From positions 1-55,667 of the forward strand of contig JADGRJ010000002.1 in the NCBI GenBank assembly GCA_017881025.1: a stretch of DNA of 55,667 nt, written 5' to 3'. The translations under genes were made by a program, and so were the position numbers. Below the pieces are notes generated by a model. That model ran no database searches. It was not told the DNA's origin and worked only from the letters and a program-made list of their open reading frames with translations. Source of the DNA: Rhizobacter sp. (lineage in GTDB: Bacteria; Pseudomonadota; Gammaproteobacteria; Burkholderiales; Burkholderiaceae_C). Below are positions 43,996 through 53,531 of this stretch, piece after piece (the first letter of the stretch is position 1; each line of letters starts with the position of its first letter).

Positions 43996-45135
43996 CTACG
44001 GCGCCGCCTCGAAGGCGGCCGACGCCAGGCCGGCGGGATCCGCGAACTGCGCTTCGGCGCCCCAGCCGCCGCTGTTCTCCTCGACGACGAAGGCGATGTC
44101 GTTGCGGCCGGGCTGCAACGGCACGGCGAGCGTCTCGTGCAGGCCGACGATGCCGAGAAATCCGGGGTCGCGCGAATACTGACTGTTGTCGCCGCGGTAG
44201 AGAAGCGCGCCGTTGACGTAGATGCGCGCGATGTCGCTGTAGCCCAGGCGCAGCATCTTCGTCGTCGCCTGTTCCGACGCGACCTCGAAGCGGGCGATCG
44301 TGAAGCGCTTCGGCCCCGCCCGCGTCGCGGCGCGGGCGAGGTTGGCGACGCCGTGGCTTTCGACCGCGAGGCTCGTCCAGCGCGGGCCGGCCCAGTCCAT
44401 CGCCGCGGCGCGCCGGCCGGCGTCGTCGTCGCCGAGCGCCTCGCTCACCTGCCAGCGCCGGATCAGCCCCGACAGGGTCGCGACCGGCGCCGCCGGCATG
44501 TCGTCGGGCCGCGCGTTCGGGCCAGAGCGGTAGCGGAAGTTGGCGTAGAAGACCTGGCCGGTCGTGTTGCCCGCCCCGGCCGCGCTGTCGACGGCAAGAA
44601 AGCCGTGGGTCGACGACGACTTCAGCTGCGGGATGCGCAGCGACCTCACGCCGTTGATGAAGACGTCGGCGCTGGTCGGGTAGAGCTCGATGCGGATGCG
44701 GTTCCAGGCGCCGAGCTTGTAGGTCTCGGTGCTGTTGAATCCGGGCCCGGAATAGAGCTGCCAGGTCGCGGCGCCGCCGACCACGGGCATGTACTGGTTC
44801 GAGTCCCAGCCCGAGTTCTTGTGCGGGCGAAGGTAGAAGTACTCCCAGTCGCCGTCGTCGCGACCGCGGAAGTGAACGCCGGGAAACTCGCGCTCGGCCT
44901 GGAAGGCGATGTCGTACTCGATCGTGCCGGTGCCGATGTCGGAGCTGCGCAGCATCGCGCTGCCCTGGTGGATGCGCAGCGCCGGCTCGCCGAGGTAGGT
45001 CGCGAAGCCGATGTCGCCGCCGTCGAGCTCCCAGTGCGCGGCGTCGAAGGGCGCGGCGATGAAGCCCGGCTCGGCGGCGCGGCTCGGCAACGCGGCGAGC
45101 GCGAGCAACGCAAAGAAGAGGGTGACGAGGCGCAT
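43996..45135 (-). CDS. Secreted LamG/concanavalin-like protein (DUF1080-like), function unknown
   Basis: A 379-residue exported protein. The signal peptide is residues 1 to about 20 (LFFALLALAALPSRAA). The first domain (about 22-205) is a concanavalin/LamG-type beta sandwich with features of the 3-keto-disaccharide hydrolase (DUF1080) group: TGTIEYDIAFQAEREFPGVHFR, EYFYLRPHKNSG and GAWNRIRIELYPTSADVFING. The second domain (about 225-375) looks like a galactose-binding/jelly-roll module (IARFEVASEQATTKMLRLGYSD, ARIYVNGALLYRGDN, QPGRNDIAFVVEENSGGWG). A carbohydrate-binding or hydrolysing role outside the cytoplasm is possible. The ATG at 45135 has GGGAGA upstream and gives a clean signal peptide. 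It lies downstream of uup with a 77-base gap. Confidence 0.72.
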   Translation of the reverse strand: MRLVTLFFALLALAALPSRAAEPGFIAAPFDAAHWELDGGDIGFATYLGEPALRIHQGSAMLRSSDIGTGTIEYDIAFQAEREFPGVHFRGRDDGDWEYFYLRPHKNSGWDSNQYMPVVGGAATWQLYSGPGFNSTETYKLGAWNRIRIELYPTSADVFINGVRSLRIPQLKSSSTHGFLAVDSAAGAGNTTGQVFYANFRYRSGPNARPDDMPAAPVATLSGLIRRWQVSEALGDDDAGRRAAAMDWAGPRWTSLAVESHGVANLARAATRAGPKRFTIARFEVASEQATTKMLRLGYSDIARIYVNGALLYRGDNSQYSRDPGFLGIVGLHETLAVPLQPGRNDIAFVVEENSGGWGAEAQFADPAGLASAAFEAAP

Positions 45136-45212
45136 CGAACGTTTCTCCCGGCAGCGGCGCCGATAGATGCATCTGCATCTTCGACGGCGCAGGATAGCCG
45201 ATGCCGCCGCCG

Positions 45213-47138
45213 TCACGACGCGCCGAGCGCCTCCCAGCGTTCGAGCGCGGCGAGCAGCTCGTCGTCGATCTGCGCGTAGCGCATCTGCGCCGCCTCGGCG
45301 CGAACCGGGTCCTCGGCATAGAGCTCGGCGCTGGCGAGCAAAGCGGCGAGATCCTTCTGCTCGCTCTCGAGCGCCTCGATCCGCGCCGGCAGCGCGTCGA
45401 GCTCGCGCTGCTCCTTGTAGCCGAGCTTGCGCGGCTTCGCGGCGGCCGCCGGCGGCGGCGCGACCGTTGCGGCGCCGCGGGCCTTGGCTGCCGGCGCCGA
45501 GCTCTTCTTCTCAGCGTCCTGGCGCAACGACAGCGATCGGGCGCGCTGCGTCTTCCAGTCCTCGTAGCCGCCTTCGTACTCGCGCCACAGGCCCGGCGCA
45601 AGGTCGCCCTCCCAGGCGATCGTGCTGGTGACGACGTTGTCGAGGAACCGGCGGTCGTGGCTGACCAGGAAGACCGTTCCCGCATAGGCCTGGAGCAGCT
45701 CCTCGAGCAGCTCGAGCGTATCGATGTCGAGGTCGTTGGTCGGCTCGTCGAGGACGAGCACGTTGGCCGGCAGCGCGAGCAGGCGCGCGAGCAGGACGCG
45801 GTTGCGCTCGCCGCCCGAGAGCGTTCTGAGCGGCGAGTTGGCGCGCGCCGGCGAGAACAGGAAGTCCGACAGATAGCTCATCACGTGCTTTCGGCCGCTC
45901 GCCGTCTCGACCCACTCGCTGCCCGGGCTGACGCTGTCGGCGAGCGTCGCGTCGAGGTCGAGAGCGCTTCGCATCTGGTCGAAATAGGCGACCTCGAGGC
46001 GCGTTCCCTGGCGCACCGAGCCCGAGGTCGGCTGGAGCGCGCCGAGGATGAGCTTCAGCAAGGTCGTCTTGCCGGCGCCGTTGGGTCCGATCAGGCCGAC
46101 CTTGTCGCCGCGCAGGATCGTCGCCGAGAAGTCCTTGACGATCGTCCGCGCCTCGCGCGCCGGCCGTCCGGGCGGCGCCGGGAAGACCATCGAAACGTGC
46201 TTCAGCTCGGCGACGATCTTGCCGCTCGGCGTTCCCGAGTCGGCCTCGAGGCGGACGCGGCCGAGCGACTCGCGCCGGGCGACACGTTGCGCGCGCAACG
46301 CCTGCAGCCGCTGGACGCGGCCGACGCTTCTCGTGCGGCGCGCCTCGACGCCCTTTCGCACCCAGACCTCCTCCTGCGCGAGCAGCTTGTCGGCGCGCGC
46401 GCTCGCCTGCGCCTCGGCGGCGAGCTCGTCGACCTTCCTCGCCTCGTAGGCGCTGAACGCGCCCGGGTAGCTGCGCAGGACGCCGCGATCGAGCTCGACG
46501 ATTCGCGTCGCGACGGCGTCGAGGAAGGCGCGGTCGTGGGTCACGACCATGACGCTGCCCTTGAAGCCGACGAGCAGCTCCTCGAGCCAGGCGATCGAAT
46601 CGAGGTCGAGGTGATTGGTCGGCTCGTCGAGGAGGAGCACGTCCGGAACGGCGACGAGGGCGCGCGCGAGGGCGACACGCTTCTTCGTTCCGCCGGAGAG
46701 CTCGGCGATCGTCCGCGCGCCGTCGAGATGGAGATGGGACAGCGTCGTCTCGACTCGCTGTTCCCAGTTCCACGCATCGAGCGCCTCGATCCGCGTCTGC
46801 AGGGCGTCGAGATCGACGCCTTCGGCGTGGGCCTCGTAGGCGTCGCGGACGACGCGCGCTTCGGCGACGCCTTCGCCGACGGCGTCGAACACCGTCCCCG
46901 CATCGTCGAACTGCGGCTCCTGCGGGACGTAGCGGATGCGCAGGCCCTGCGTCTGCTGGAGCAAACCGTCGTCGAGCTTCTCGAGCCCGGCGATGATCTT
47001 CAGCAGCGACGACTTGCCGGTGCCGTTCCTGCCGATCAGGCCGATCCGCTCGCCCGGATCGAGCGACAGCGACGCGCCGTCGAGCAGGGCGACGTGGCCG
47101 TAGGCGAGGTGAGCGTTGGAGAGGGACAGGACGGCCAT
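45213..47138 (-). CDS. uup: ABC-F family ATPase Uup
   Basis: A 641-residue soluble protein with two ATPase domains and no membrane part, as in ABC-F proteins that act on ribosomes or DNA intermediates. First domain: Walker A GRNGTGKSS, signature LSGGTKKRVALA, Walker B LLLDEPTNHLD. Linker with Arg-rich P-site tRNA-interaction-like motif (about 235-300). Second domain: GPNGAGKTT, LSGGERNRVLLA, VLDEPTNDLD. The C-terminal region (about 555-641) is an Ala/Pro-rich linker followed by a coiled coil (LDALPARIEALESEQ), the DNA-binding domain that separates Uup from EttA. It lies 40 bases downstream of gshB. Confidence 0.93.
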   Translation of the reverse strand: MAVLSLSNAHLAYGHVALLDGASLSLDPGERIGLIGRNGTGKSSLLKIIAGLEKLDDGLLQQTQGLRIRYVPQEPQFDDAGTVFDAVGEGVAEARVVRDAYEAHAEGVDLDALQTRIEALDAWNWEQRVETTLSHLHLDGARTIAELSGGTKKRVALARALVAVPDVLLLDEPTNHLDLDSIAWLEELLVGFKGSVMVVTHDRAFLDAVATRIVELDRGVLRSYPGAFSAYEARKVDELAAEAQASARADKLLAQEEVWVRKGVEARRTRSVGRVQRLQALRAQRVARRESLGRVRLEADSGTPSGKIVAELKHVSMVFPAPPGRPAREARTIVKDFSATILRGDKVGLIGPNGAGKTTLLKLILGALQPTSGSVRQGTRLEVAYFDQMRSALDLDATLADSVSPGSEWVETASGRKHVMSYLSDFLFSPARANSPLRTLSGGERNRVLLARLLALPANVLVLDEPTNDLDIDTLELLEELLQAYAGTVFLVSHDRRFLDNVVTSTIAWEGDLAPGLWREYEGGYEDWKTQRARSLSLRQDAEKKSSAPAAKARGAATVAPPPAAAAKPRKLGYKEQRELDALPARIEALESEQKDLAALLASAELYAEDPVRAEAAQMRYAQIDDELLAALERWEALGAS

Positions 47139-47178
47139 GGGCGGAAGCTGGCGCCGCGGCGCCGATGACGGTTTCGGC

Positions 47179-48129
47179 TCAGGCGAGCGCCCGCTCGAGC
47201 GCCTCGACGAACGCCGTCGCGACGTCGAAGCCGGTCTGGTCGGTGATCTCCTGAAAGCCGGTCGGGCTCGTCACGTTGATCTCGGTGAGACTGTCGCCGA
47301 TGACGTCGAGGCCGACCAGCAACAGGCCGCGCGCGGCGAGCGTCGGCCCGATCGCTTCGGCGATCTCCCGGTCGCGCGCCGTCAGCGGCTGGGCGACGCC
47401 CTTGCCGCCGACCGCGAGGTTGCCGCGGATCTCGCTGCCCTGCGGAATGCGCGCCAGCGAATGCGGCACCGGCACGCCGTCGATGACGAGGATGCGCTTG
47501 TCGCCGGCGGTGATCTCGGTGAGGTAGCGCTGCGCCATCACCGTCGTCGTGCCGTTGCGGTTGAGCGTCTCGGTGATGCTGCCGAGGTTCAGGCCGTCGG
47601 GGCCGACGCGGAAGATGCCCATGCCGCCCATGCCGTCGAGCGGCTTCAGGACGATGTCCTTCTGCTCGGCGTGGAAGCGCTTGATCGCCGCCTCGTCGCG
47701 GGTGACGATCGTCGCCGCGATGTAGTGCGGGAACTCGAGGATGGCGAGCTTTTCCGGATGCTCGCGCAGCGCCCGCGGCGCGTTGAACACGCGCGCGCCT
47801 TCGCGCTCGGCCTGCGAGAGCAGGTGGGTCGCGTAGAAGTACTCGCTGTCGAACGGCGGGTCCTTCCTCATCAGCACCGCGTCGGCATCGGCGAGCGCCA
47901 TCGCTGCCGGCGCGGCGGCCTCGACGAACCAGGCTGCGCTGCTCGGCGCCGCGAGCGCGATGGCGCGAACGCTCGCGCCGACGCGGCCGCCGCGCTCCCA
48001 GACCAGGTCCTTCGGCTCGCAGGCGAAGAGCGCGTGGCCGCGCGCCGCCGCCGCACGCATCATCGCGAAGGTCGTGTCCTTGTAGGTCTTGAAGGTCTCG
48101 AGCGGGTCGGCGACGAAGAGCAGCTTCAT
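47179..48129 (-). CDS. gshB: Glutathione synthetase
   Basis: A 316-residue cytoplasmic enzyme, exactly the length of E. coli GshB, that adds glycine to gamma-glutamylcysteine using ATP. The N-terminal MKLLFVADPLETFKTYKDTTFAMM and MRKDPPFDSEYFY are the family's substrate-domain signatures. The ATP-grasp part includes DIVLKPLDGMGGMGIFR, EIRGNLAVGGKG, and GLDVIGDSLTEINVTSPTGFQEI with the metal-binding Glu and Asn. Its start lies five bases after the stop of the first kup gene. In betaproteobacteria gshA and gshB are often neighbours; here two kup genes lie between them. Confidence 0.96.
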   Translation of the reverse strand: MKLLFVADPLETFKTYKDTTFAMMRAAAARGHALFACEPKDLVWERGGRVGASVRAIALAAPSSAAWFVEAAAPAAMALADADAVLMRKDPPFDSEYFYATHLLSQAEREGARVFNAPRALREHPEKLAILEFPHYIAATIVTRDEAAIKRFHAEQKDIVLKPLDGMGGMGIFRVGPDGLNLGSITETLNRNGTTTVMAQRYLTEITAGDKRILVIDGVPVPHSLARIPQGSEIRGNLAVGGKGVAQPLTARDREIAEAIGPTLAARGLLLVGLDVIGDSLTEINVTSPTGFQEITDQTGFDVATAFVEALERALA

Positions 48130-48134
48130 GGGGA

Positions 48135-50066
48135 TCAGATCTCCACCTTGGAGCCGAGCTCGACGACGCGGTTGGTCGGCAGGCGCAGGAAGTCGGCCGC
48201 CCCCGCCGCGTTGCGGTGCATGCCGGCGAAGAGCTTCTCGCGCCAGTCGGCCATGCCGCCGCCGAGCGTCGGGATGACGATGTCGCGCGACAGGAAGTAC
48301 GAGGTTTCCATGTCCTCGACGACGCAGCCGCGCGCACGCGCCTGCTCGAGTGCCGAAGGAACGTCGGGCTCGTCCTTGAAGCCGAAGTTGAGCGTCACCT
48401 GCCAGCAGTCGTGACCGAGCGGCTCGAGGTCGCACCGCTCCGACGAGGGAACCCACGGGCGCTCGTGGTGGCGCACCGTGACGAAGAGGTTGTGCTCGTG
48501 AAGCACCTTGTTGTGCTTCAGGTTGTGCAGCAGCGCGTTCGGCGTGAGCCCCTGGTCGCTGACCATGAACACGGCCGTTCCCGGGACGCGCAGCGGCGGG
48601 CTGATGAAGACCGATTCGAGGAAGCTCTTCAGGTCGACGGCCTCGTTGCGAAGTCGCTCCGAGACGAGCCGGCGACCCTGCTTCCACGTCATCATCAGCG
48701 TGAACATGGAGGCGCCGATCAGCAGAGGGAACCAGCCGCCGTCGAAGATCTTGACGACGTTGGCTGCGAGGAAGACACCGTCGACGACGAAGAAGAAGCC
48801 GGTCGCTGCGGCGACGAGCGGCCACGGGTACTTCCATGCATAGCGAACGACGAAGAGCGTCATCGTCGTCGTGATCAGCATGACGATCGTCACCGCGATG
48901 CCGTAGGCGGCGGCCAGGGAGTCGCTCGAGCCGAAGAGGACGATCGCCAGCACGATGCAAACGTACAGGCTCCAGTTGACGAACGGCAGGTAGATCTGGC
49001 CGGTCTCCTCGACGGACGTGTGCAGGATGCGCAGGCGCGGCAGGTAGCCGAGCTGGATCGCCTGCTTGGTGACCGAGTACGCAGCCGTGATCAGCGCCTG
49101 CGAGGCGATGACCGTGGCGCAGGTCGCCAGGCCGATCAGCGGGTACAGCGCCCAGCTCGGCGCCATCTCGAAGAACAGGTTCTTCACGCCTTCGGGATGC
49201 GCGAGCAGCATCGCGCCTTGGCCGAAATAGTTCAGGGCGAGCGCCGGCATGGCCAGGCCGAACCAGGCGAGGCGGATGGGCCGCTTGCCGAAGTGGCCGA
49301 GGTCGGCGTAGAGTGCCTCGGCGCCGGTCACCGCGAGCACCACGCCGCCGAGGGCGACTAAGGCGATCTTCGGCTGACCAAGCATGAAGCCGATCGCGTG
49401 ATGCGGGCTCAGTGCCCACAGCACCGAGGGGTTCTCGGCGACGTGAGGCAGGCCCATCGCCGCGAGGACCACGAACCAGATCGCCGTGATCGGCCCGAAC
49501 AGCCGGCCGACCCGCGCAGTGCCGAAGCGCTGCACCATGAACAGCGCAGTCAGCACAACGAGCGTGATCGGCACGATGAACCGGTGCAGGCCGGGCGCAG
49601 CGACTTCGAGTCCCTCGACCGCCGACAGGACCGAGATGGCCGGCGTGATGACGCCATCGCCGAAGAAGACGGCGGTGCCGAAGATGCCGACCAGGAGAAG
49701 CCGCCGACGCAACGCCGGCCGGTCCTTCACCGCCTGCGAAGCGAGGGCCAGCATGGCCATCAGGCCGCCTTCGCCGTTGTTGTCGGCGCGCAAGATGAGG
49801 ACGACGTACTTGATCGAGACGACGACGGTGAGCGTCCAGAAAACGAGCGAGAGGACGCCGAGGACGTTGTCGGCGTTCAAGGGAACGCGACCCGGGCCGA
49901 AGACTTCCTTCAGCGCATAGAGCGGGCTGGTGCCGATGTCGCCGTAGACGACGCCGATGGCGCCGAGCGTCAGGGCGGCGATCGCCGACGGCGAGCGCCG
50001 GCCGCCGCCGGTGGCACGCGCGGCATGCGGGTCGGCAACCGGCGGCGCCACGGCGGACTCGTTCAA
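48135..50066 (-). CDS. kup: Kup-family potassium uptake protein, copy 1 (downstream copy)
   Basis: A 643-residue KUP/HAK/KT potassium symporter with 12 predicted helices and a C-terminal cytoplasmic domain of about 170 residues. Hallmarks are [58 protein letters not shown], the glycine- and acid-bearing [16 protein letters not shown], and the C-terminal [12 protein letters not shown] and [12 protein letters not shown]. The proposed start is TTG at 50066, which forms a TTGA overlap with the stop of the other kup gene; a GTG 15 bases later is the alternative. It has a soluble Ala/Pro/Arg-rich N-terminal tail of about 25 residues. It is clearly a paralogue of the next gene, not an identical repeat. 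Confidence 0.92.
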   Translation of the reverse strand: MNESAVAPPVADPHAARATGGGRRSPSAIAALTLGAIGVVYGDIGTSPLYALKEVFGPGRVPLNADNVLGVLSLVFWTLTVVVSIKYVVLILRADNNGEGGLMAMLALASQAVKDRPALRRRLLLVGIFGTAVFFGDGVITPAISVLSAVEGLEVAAPGLHRFIVPITLVVLTALFMVQRFGTARVGRLFGPITAIWFVVLAAMGLPHVAENPSVLWALSPHHAIGFMLGQPKIALVALGGVVLAVTGAEALYADLGHFGKRPIRLAWFGLAMPALALNYFGQGAMLLAHPEGVKNLFFEMAPSWALYPLIGLATCATVIASQALITAAYSVTKQAIQLGYLPRLRILHTSVEETGQIYLPFVNWSLYVCIVLAIVLFGSSDSLAAAYGIAVTIVMLITTTMTLFVVRYAWKYPWPLVAAATGFFFVVDGVFLAANVVKIFDGGWFPLLIGASMFTLMMTWKQGRRLVSERLRNEAVDLKSFLESVFISPPLRVPGTAVFMVSDQGLTPNALLHNLKHNKVLHEHNLFVTVRHHERPWVPSSERCDLEPLGHDCWQVTLNFGFKDEPDVPSALEQARARGCVVEDMETSYFLSRDIVIPTLGGGMADWREKLFAGMHRNAAGAADFLRLPTNRVVELGSKVEI

Positions 50067-51985
50067 ATCTGCACCTTCGTGCCGAGCTCGACGACACGGT
50101 TCGCCGGCAGGTTCAGGAAGTCCGACGCCGCCGTCGCGTTGCGATGCATGTTCGCGAACAGCTTCTCGCGCCAGGAGGCCATGCCGGTGCCGAAGGTGGG
50201 CACCACGGTCGCGCGCGAGAGGAAGTAAGAAGTGGTCATGGGGTCGATCTCGATGCCGTGACCGAGAGCGCTGAGCGCTGCCGGCACGTCGATGCGATCC
50301 TTGAACCCGAAGCGCAGGAGGATCGAGAAGCATCGCTCGGCGATCGGATCGATCAGGGCCCGGTCGCCACTGGACACCCATGGAACCTCGAGGGTCTCGA
50401 CGGTGACGAAGAGGTTCGACGCGTGCAGGACGTGGTTGTGCTTCAGGTTGTGCAAGAGCGCCGTCGGCGTCAGGCCGGGAATGGCGTTCATGAACACGGC
50501 CGTGCCCGGGGCCCGCATCGGCAGGTCGGCGGTGACGGAGGCAAGGAAGGGACCGAGCTCGATGGCGTCGGCGCGAAGGCGCTCGTGCAGCAGCACACGA
50601 CCGCGCGCCCACGTCGCCATTGCGGTGAAGGCGAGCCCGGCGATGACCAGCGGGAACCATCCGCCATCGGCGATCTTCAAGAGATTGGCCGAGAAGAAGG
50701 CGAGGTCGATGGCGACGAAGAACGCGGTCGCGAAGAGCGCAAGCCAGAAATTGAAGTGCCAGGCGTATCGGATCACGAAGAAGGCGAGGAGTGTGGTGAT
50801 CAGCATGGTGCCCGTCACGGCGATGCCGTACGCCGCGCCGAGCGCGGTCGACGACCGAAAGCCGAGCACCGCGGCGAGCACGGCGACGAGAAGCGCGGTG
50901 TTGACGGCGGGCACGAAGATCTGGCCGATCTCGTGTTCCGAGGTGTGCTCGATGCGCATGCGCGGCAGAAAGCCGAGCTGCACGGCCTGGTTGGTCATCG
51001 AATAGGCGCCCGAGATCACGGCCTGCGAGGCGATCACGGTCGCAGCGGCGGAGAGAACGACCATCGGCAGGAGGGCCCAGTCCGGGAAGAGCTTGAAGAA
51101 CGGATTCGCGATCGCCTCCGGATGAGCCGCAAGCAAGGCGCCCTGCCCCAGGTAGTTGAGTGCCAGGGCCGGCAGGACGAGAACCAGCCACGACATCCGG
51201 ATCGGACCGGCGCCGAAATGGCCCATGTCGGCGTAGAGCGCCTCGGCGCCGGTCACGGCGAGAACCACCGAGCCCAGCGCCACGAAGGCCAGCCAGCCGT
51301 GCCGGACGAGAAAGCCGAGCCCCTCGAGCGGATTGACGGCCGCGAGGATGGCCGGATGGCGCGCGATCGGTGCTATCGCGGCCACGGCCAGGACCACGAA
51401 CCAGAGAGCCATGATCGGCCCGAACAGCGCGCCGATGCCGGCGGTGCCGTGCTTCTGGATCAGGAAGAGCACGACCAGCACGGCGACGGTCAGCTCGACG
51501 ACGAAGGGCGCCAGGCGTGGCGAAGCGACCTCCAGGCCTTCCATCGCCGACAGCACCGAGATGGCCGGCGTGATGACGCCGTCGCCGTAGAAGAGGGCCG
51601 CCCCGAAGACGCCCAGCAGCAGCAGGAAGTGGCGCAGCCGCGGTCGGCCGGCCACCGACGAGGCCGCGAGTGCGAGCAGCGCCATGATGCCGCCCTCGCC
51701 GTGGTTGTCGGCGCGCATGATGAGTAGCACGTACTTCAACGTCACCACCAACATCAGCGACCACAGGATCAGCGAGAGCACGCCGACCAGCTCAGGCTGG
51801 TTGAGCGGCAGCCCGGCGTCCTTGTCGAACACCGTCTTCATGACGTAGAGCGGGCTCGTGCCGATGTCGCCGTAGACGATGCCGAGCGCCGCCAGCGCGA
51901 TCTTCATCGCGCCGCCACGCCGCGAAGCCTCGCCGGCGTTCGTTTCGTTCTGGGTGCCGGAAGGCAGGGGAAGTCCAGCGCTCAT
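50063..51985 (-). CDS. kup: Kup-family potassium uptake protein, copy 2 (upstream copy)
   Basis: A 640-residue potassium symporter of the same family, with [74 protein letters not shown] and the C-terminal [12 protein letters not shown] and [12 protein letters not shown]. Most of the difference from copy 1 is in the central loops and the C-terminal domain, so this is an old duplication. The ATG at 51985 gives an N-terminal tail of about 26 residues; an upstream in-frame codon adds only an Arg-rich stretch. It lies 96 bases after the gshA stop. Its stop overlaps copy 1 (TTGA), so both carriers are made together. Confidence 0.92.
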   Translation of the reverse strand: MSAGLPLPSGTQNETNAGEASRRGGAMKIALAALGIVYGDIGTSPLYVMKTVFDKDAGLPLNQPELVGVLSLILWSLMLVVTLKYVLLIMRADNHGEGGIMALLALAASSVAGRPRLRHFLLLLGVFGAALFYGDGVITPAISVLSAMEGLEVASPRLAPFVVELTVAVLVVLFLIQKHGTAGIGALFGPIMALWFVVLAVAAIAPIARHPAILAAVNPLEGLGFLVRHGWLAFVALGSVVLAVTGAEALYADMGHFGAGPIRMSWLVLVLPALALNYLGQGALLAAHPEAIANPFFKLFPDWALLPMVVLSAAATVIASQAVISGAYSMTNQAVQLGFLPRMRIEHTSEHEIGQIFVPAVNTALLVAVLAAVLGFRSSTALGAAYGIAVTGTMLITTLLAFFVIRYAWHFNFWLALFATAFFVAIDLAFFSANLLKIADGGWFPLVIAGLAFTAMATWARGRVLLHERLRADAIELGPFLASVTADLPMRAPGTAVFMNAIPGLTPTALLHNLKHNHVLHASNLFVTVETLEVPWVSSGDRALIDPIAERCFSILLRFGFKDRIDVPAALSALGHGIEIDPMTTSYFLSRATVVPTFGTGMASWREKLFANMHRNATAASDFLNLPANRVVELGTKVQI

Positions 51986-52081
51986 GGGACGAAGGTGCCC
52001 GTAGGCGCGCTGATTGTGCCGTGCTGCCCGTCGCTGACGACGCGCGGCACGGCCCGGCACGACGCCGGCCTGCGCGTCGCG

Positions 52082-53377
52082 CTATTCGTAGATCTCGGCG
52101 TCGGGGTCGGTCGCCTCGAGCTCGTAGCTCGCGGCGACCATCGCCAGGCGGGCGATGACGCCGTACATGTAGAACCGGTTGGGCGCGCTCGCGCCGGGCT
52201 TGCTGCCCGGCTTGGGCAGCTGGTTCGAGCCGGCGAAGGCGAGCGGCACGAAGCTCGCACCCGGCGAGTTCAGGTTCTCGTCGTTGCCGCGCTCGGGGTT
52301 GACGCGGTAGAAACCGCCGACGACGTAGCGGTCGATCATGTAGACGACCGGCTCGGCGACCGAGTCGTTGACGCGCTCGTAGGTCGGCACGCCTTCCTGG
52401 AGGATGACCTCGCTCACCTCCTGGCCGTCCTTGATGACGCTCATCTTGTTGCGCGCGCGCCGGTTCAGGTCGGCGAGCTCCTTCGGGTCGCGCACGGTCA
52501 TGATGCCCATGCCGTAGGTGCCGGCGTCGGCCTTGACGATGATGAAGGGCTTCTCCTGGATGCCGTATTCCTTGTACTTGCGCCGGATCTTGCCGAGCAG
52601 CGTCTCGGCGTTGCTCATCAGGCACTCGGCGCCCGAGCCGTCGCTGAAGCTCACCTCGCCGCAGCGCGCATACATCGGGTTGATCAGCCACGGGTCCATG
52701 CCGAGCAGCTTGGCGAACTTCTTCGCGACCTCCTCGTAGGCGGCGAAGTGGTTGGTCTTGCGGCGCACCGCCCAGCCGGCGTGCAGCGGCGGCAGCAGGT
52801 ACTGCTCGTGCAGGCCTTCGAGGATCTTCGGGATCCCGGCCGAGAGGTCGTTGTTGAGGAGGATCGTGCAGGGGTCGAAATCCTTCAGCCCGAGGCGGTT
52901 CCTCGTCCGCACCAGCGGCTCGACCGTGAGCGCGCTGCCGTCGGGCAGCGGCACCTCGGTCGGGGCGGTGATCGACTCATCGAGCGTGCCCAGGCGCACG
53001 TTGAGACCGGCCATATGGAAGATCTCCATCAGCCGCGCCACGTTCATCAGGTAGAACGAATTGCGAGTGTGCTTCTCGGGAATGAGGAGCAGGTTCTTCG
53101 CTTCCGGGCAGATCTTCTCGATCGCCGCCATCGCCGCCTGCACCGCGAGCGGCAGCATCTCGGTGGTCAGGTTGTTGAAGCCGCCGGGGAACAGGTTGGT
53201 GTCGACCGGCGCCAGCTTGAAGCCGGCGTTCCTGAGGTCGACCGACGTGTAGAACGGCGGCGTGTGCTCCATCCATTCGAGCCGGAACCACCGTTCGATC
53301 GCCGGCAGCGACTCGAGCATGCGCTGCTCGAGCTCGTTGATCGGGCCGGTGAGCGCGGTGATGAGGTGGGGGACCAT
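52082..53377 (-). CDS. gshA: Glutamate-cysteine ligase (proteobacterial GshA, ferrooxidans-type)
   Basis: A 431-residue enzyme that makes gamma-glutamylcysteine, the first step of glutathione synthesis. It belongs to the type found in betaproteobacteria and acidithiobacilli, which is unrelated in sequence to the E. coli enzyme. Conserved segments are PPFYTSVDLRNAGFKLAPVD, TNLFPGGFNNLT, EKHTRNSFYLMN, GWAVRRKTNHFAAYEEVA, FIIVKADAGTYGMGIMTV and YMIDRYVVGGFYRVN, with Lys and Gly residues placed as in ATP-grasp folds. It is preceded by a -10-like TAGAAT (53427-53422) and separated from amtB by a strong terminator, so it begins its own transcript, followed by the kup pair and gshB. Confidence 0.94.
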   Translation of the reverse strand: MVPHLITALTGPINELEQRMLESLPAIERWFRLEWMEHTPPFYTSVDLRNAGFKLAPVDTNLFPGGFNNLTTEMLPLAVQAAMAAIEKICPEAKNLLLIPEKHTRNSFYLMNVARLMEIFHMAGLNVRLGTLDESITAPTEVPLPDGSALTVEPLVRTRNRLGLKDFDPCTILLNNDLSAGIPKILEGLHEQYLLPPLHAGWAVRRKTNHFAAYEEVAKKFAKLLGMDPWLINPMYARCGEVSFSDGSGAECLMSNAETLLGKIRRKYKEYGIQEKPFIIVKADAGTYGMGIMTVRDPKELADLNRRARNKMSVIKDGQEVSEVILQEGVPTYERVNDSVAEPVVYMIDRYVVGGFYRVNPERGNDENLNSPGASFVPLAFAGSNQLPKPGSKPGASAPNRFYMYGVIARLAMVAASYELEATDPDAEIYE

Positions 53378-53421
53378 GGCGAGGAGCTCGCTGCCTGCTG
53401 GGGGCGGCGGGCGGAGCCGAG

Positions 53422-53427
53422 ATTCTA
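53422..53427 (-). promoter_or_regulatory. Possible -10 box upstream of gshA
   Basis: Reads TAGAAT on the minus strand, 44 bases before the gshA ATG and after the amtB terminator. A matching -35 hexamer is not evident. Confidence 0.35.
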
Positions 53428-53475
53428 GGCATATGGGGTACCCGCACGCGGACGCAAGCGACCGGCGGGAGCAAG

Positions 53476-53502
53476 AAAAAGGGCCACCGCACGCGGTGGC
53501 CC
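53476..53502 (-). terminator. Intrinsic terminator after amtB
   Basis: Arms GGGCCACCG (53481-53489) and CGGTGGCCC (53494-53502) form a perfect 9-bp stem with a CACG loop. On the minus strand it is followed by TTTTTCTTG. It begins 29 bases beyond the amtB stop. Confidence 0.9.
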
Positions 53503-53531
53503 CGGTAGTCGCCCGGAGGCGACAAGCCCGA

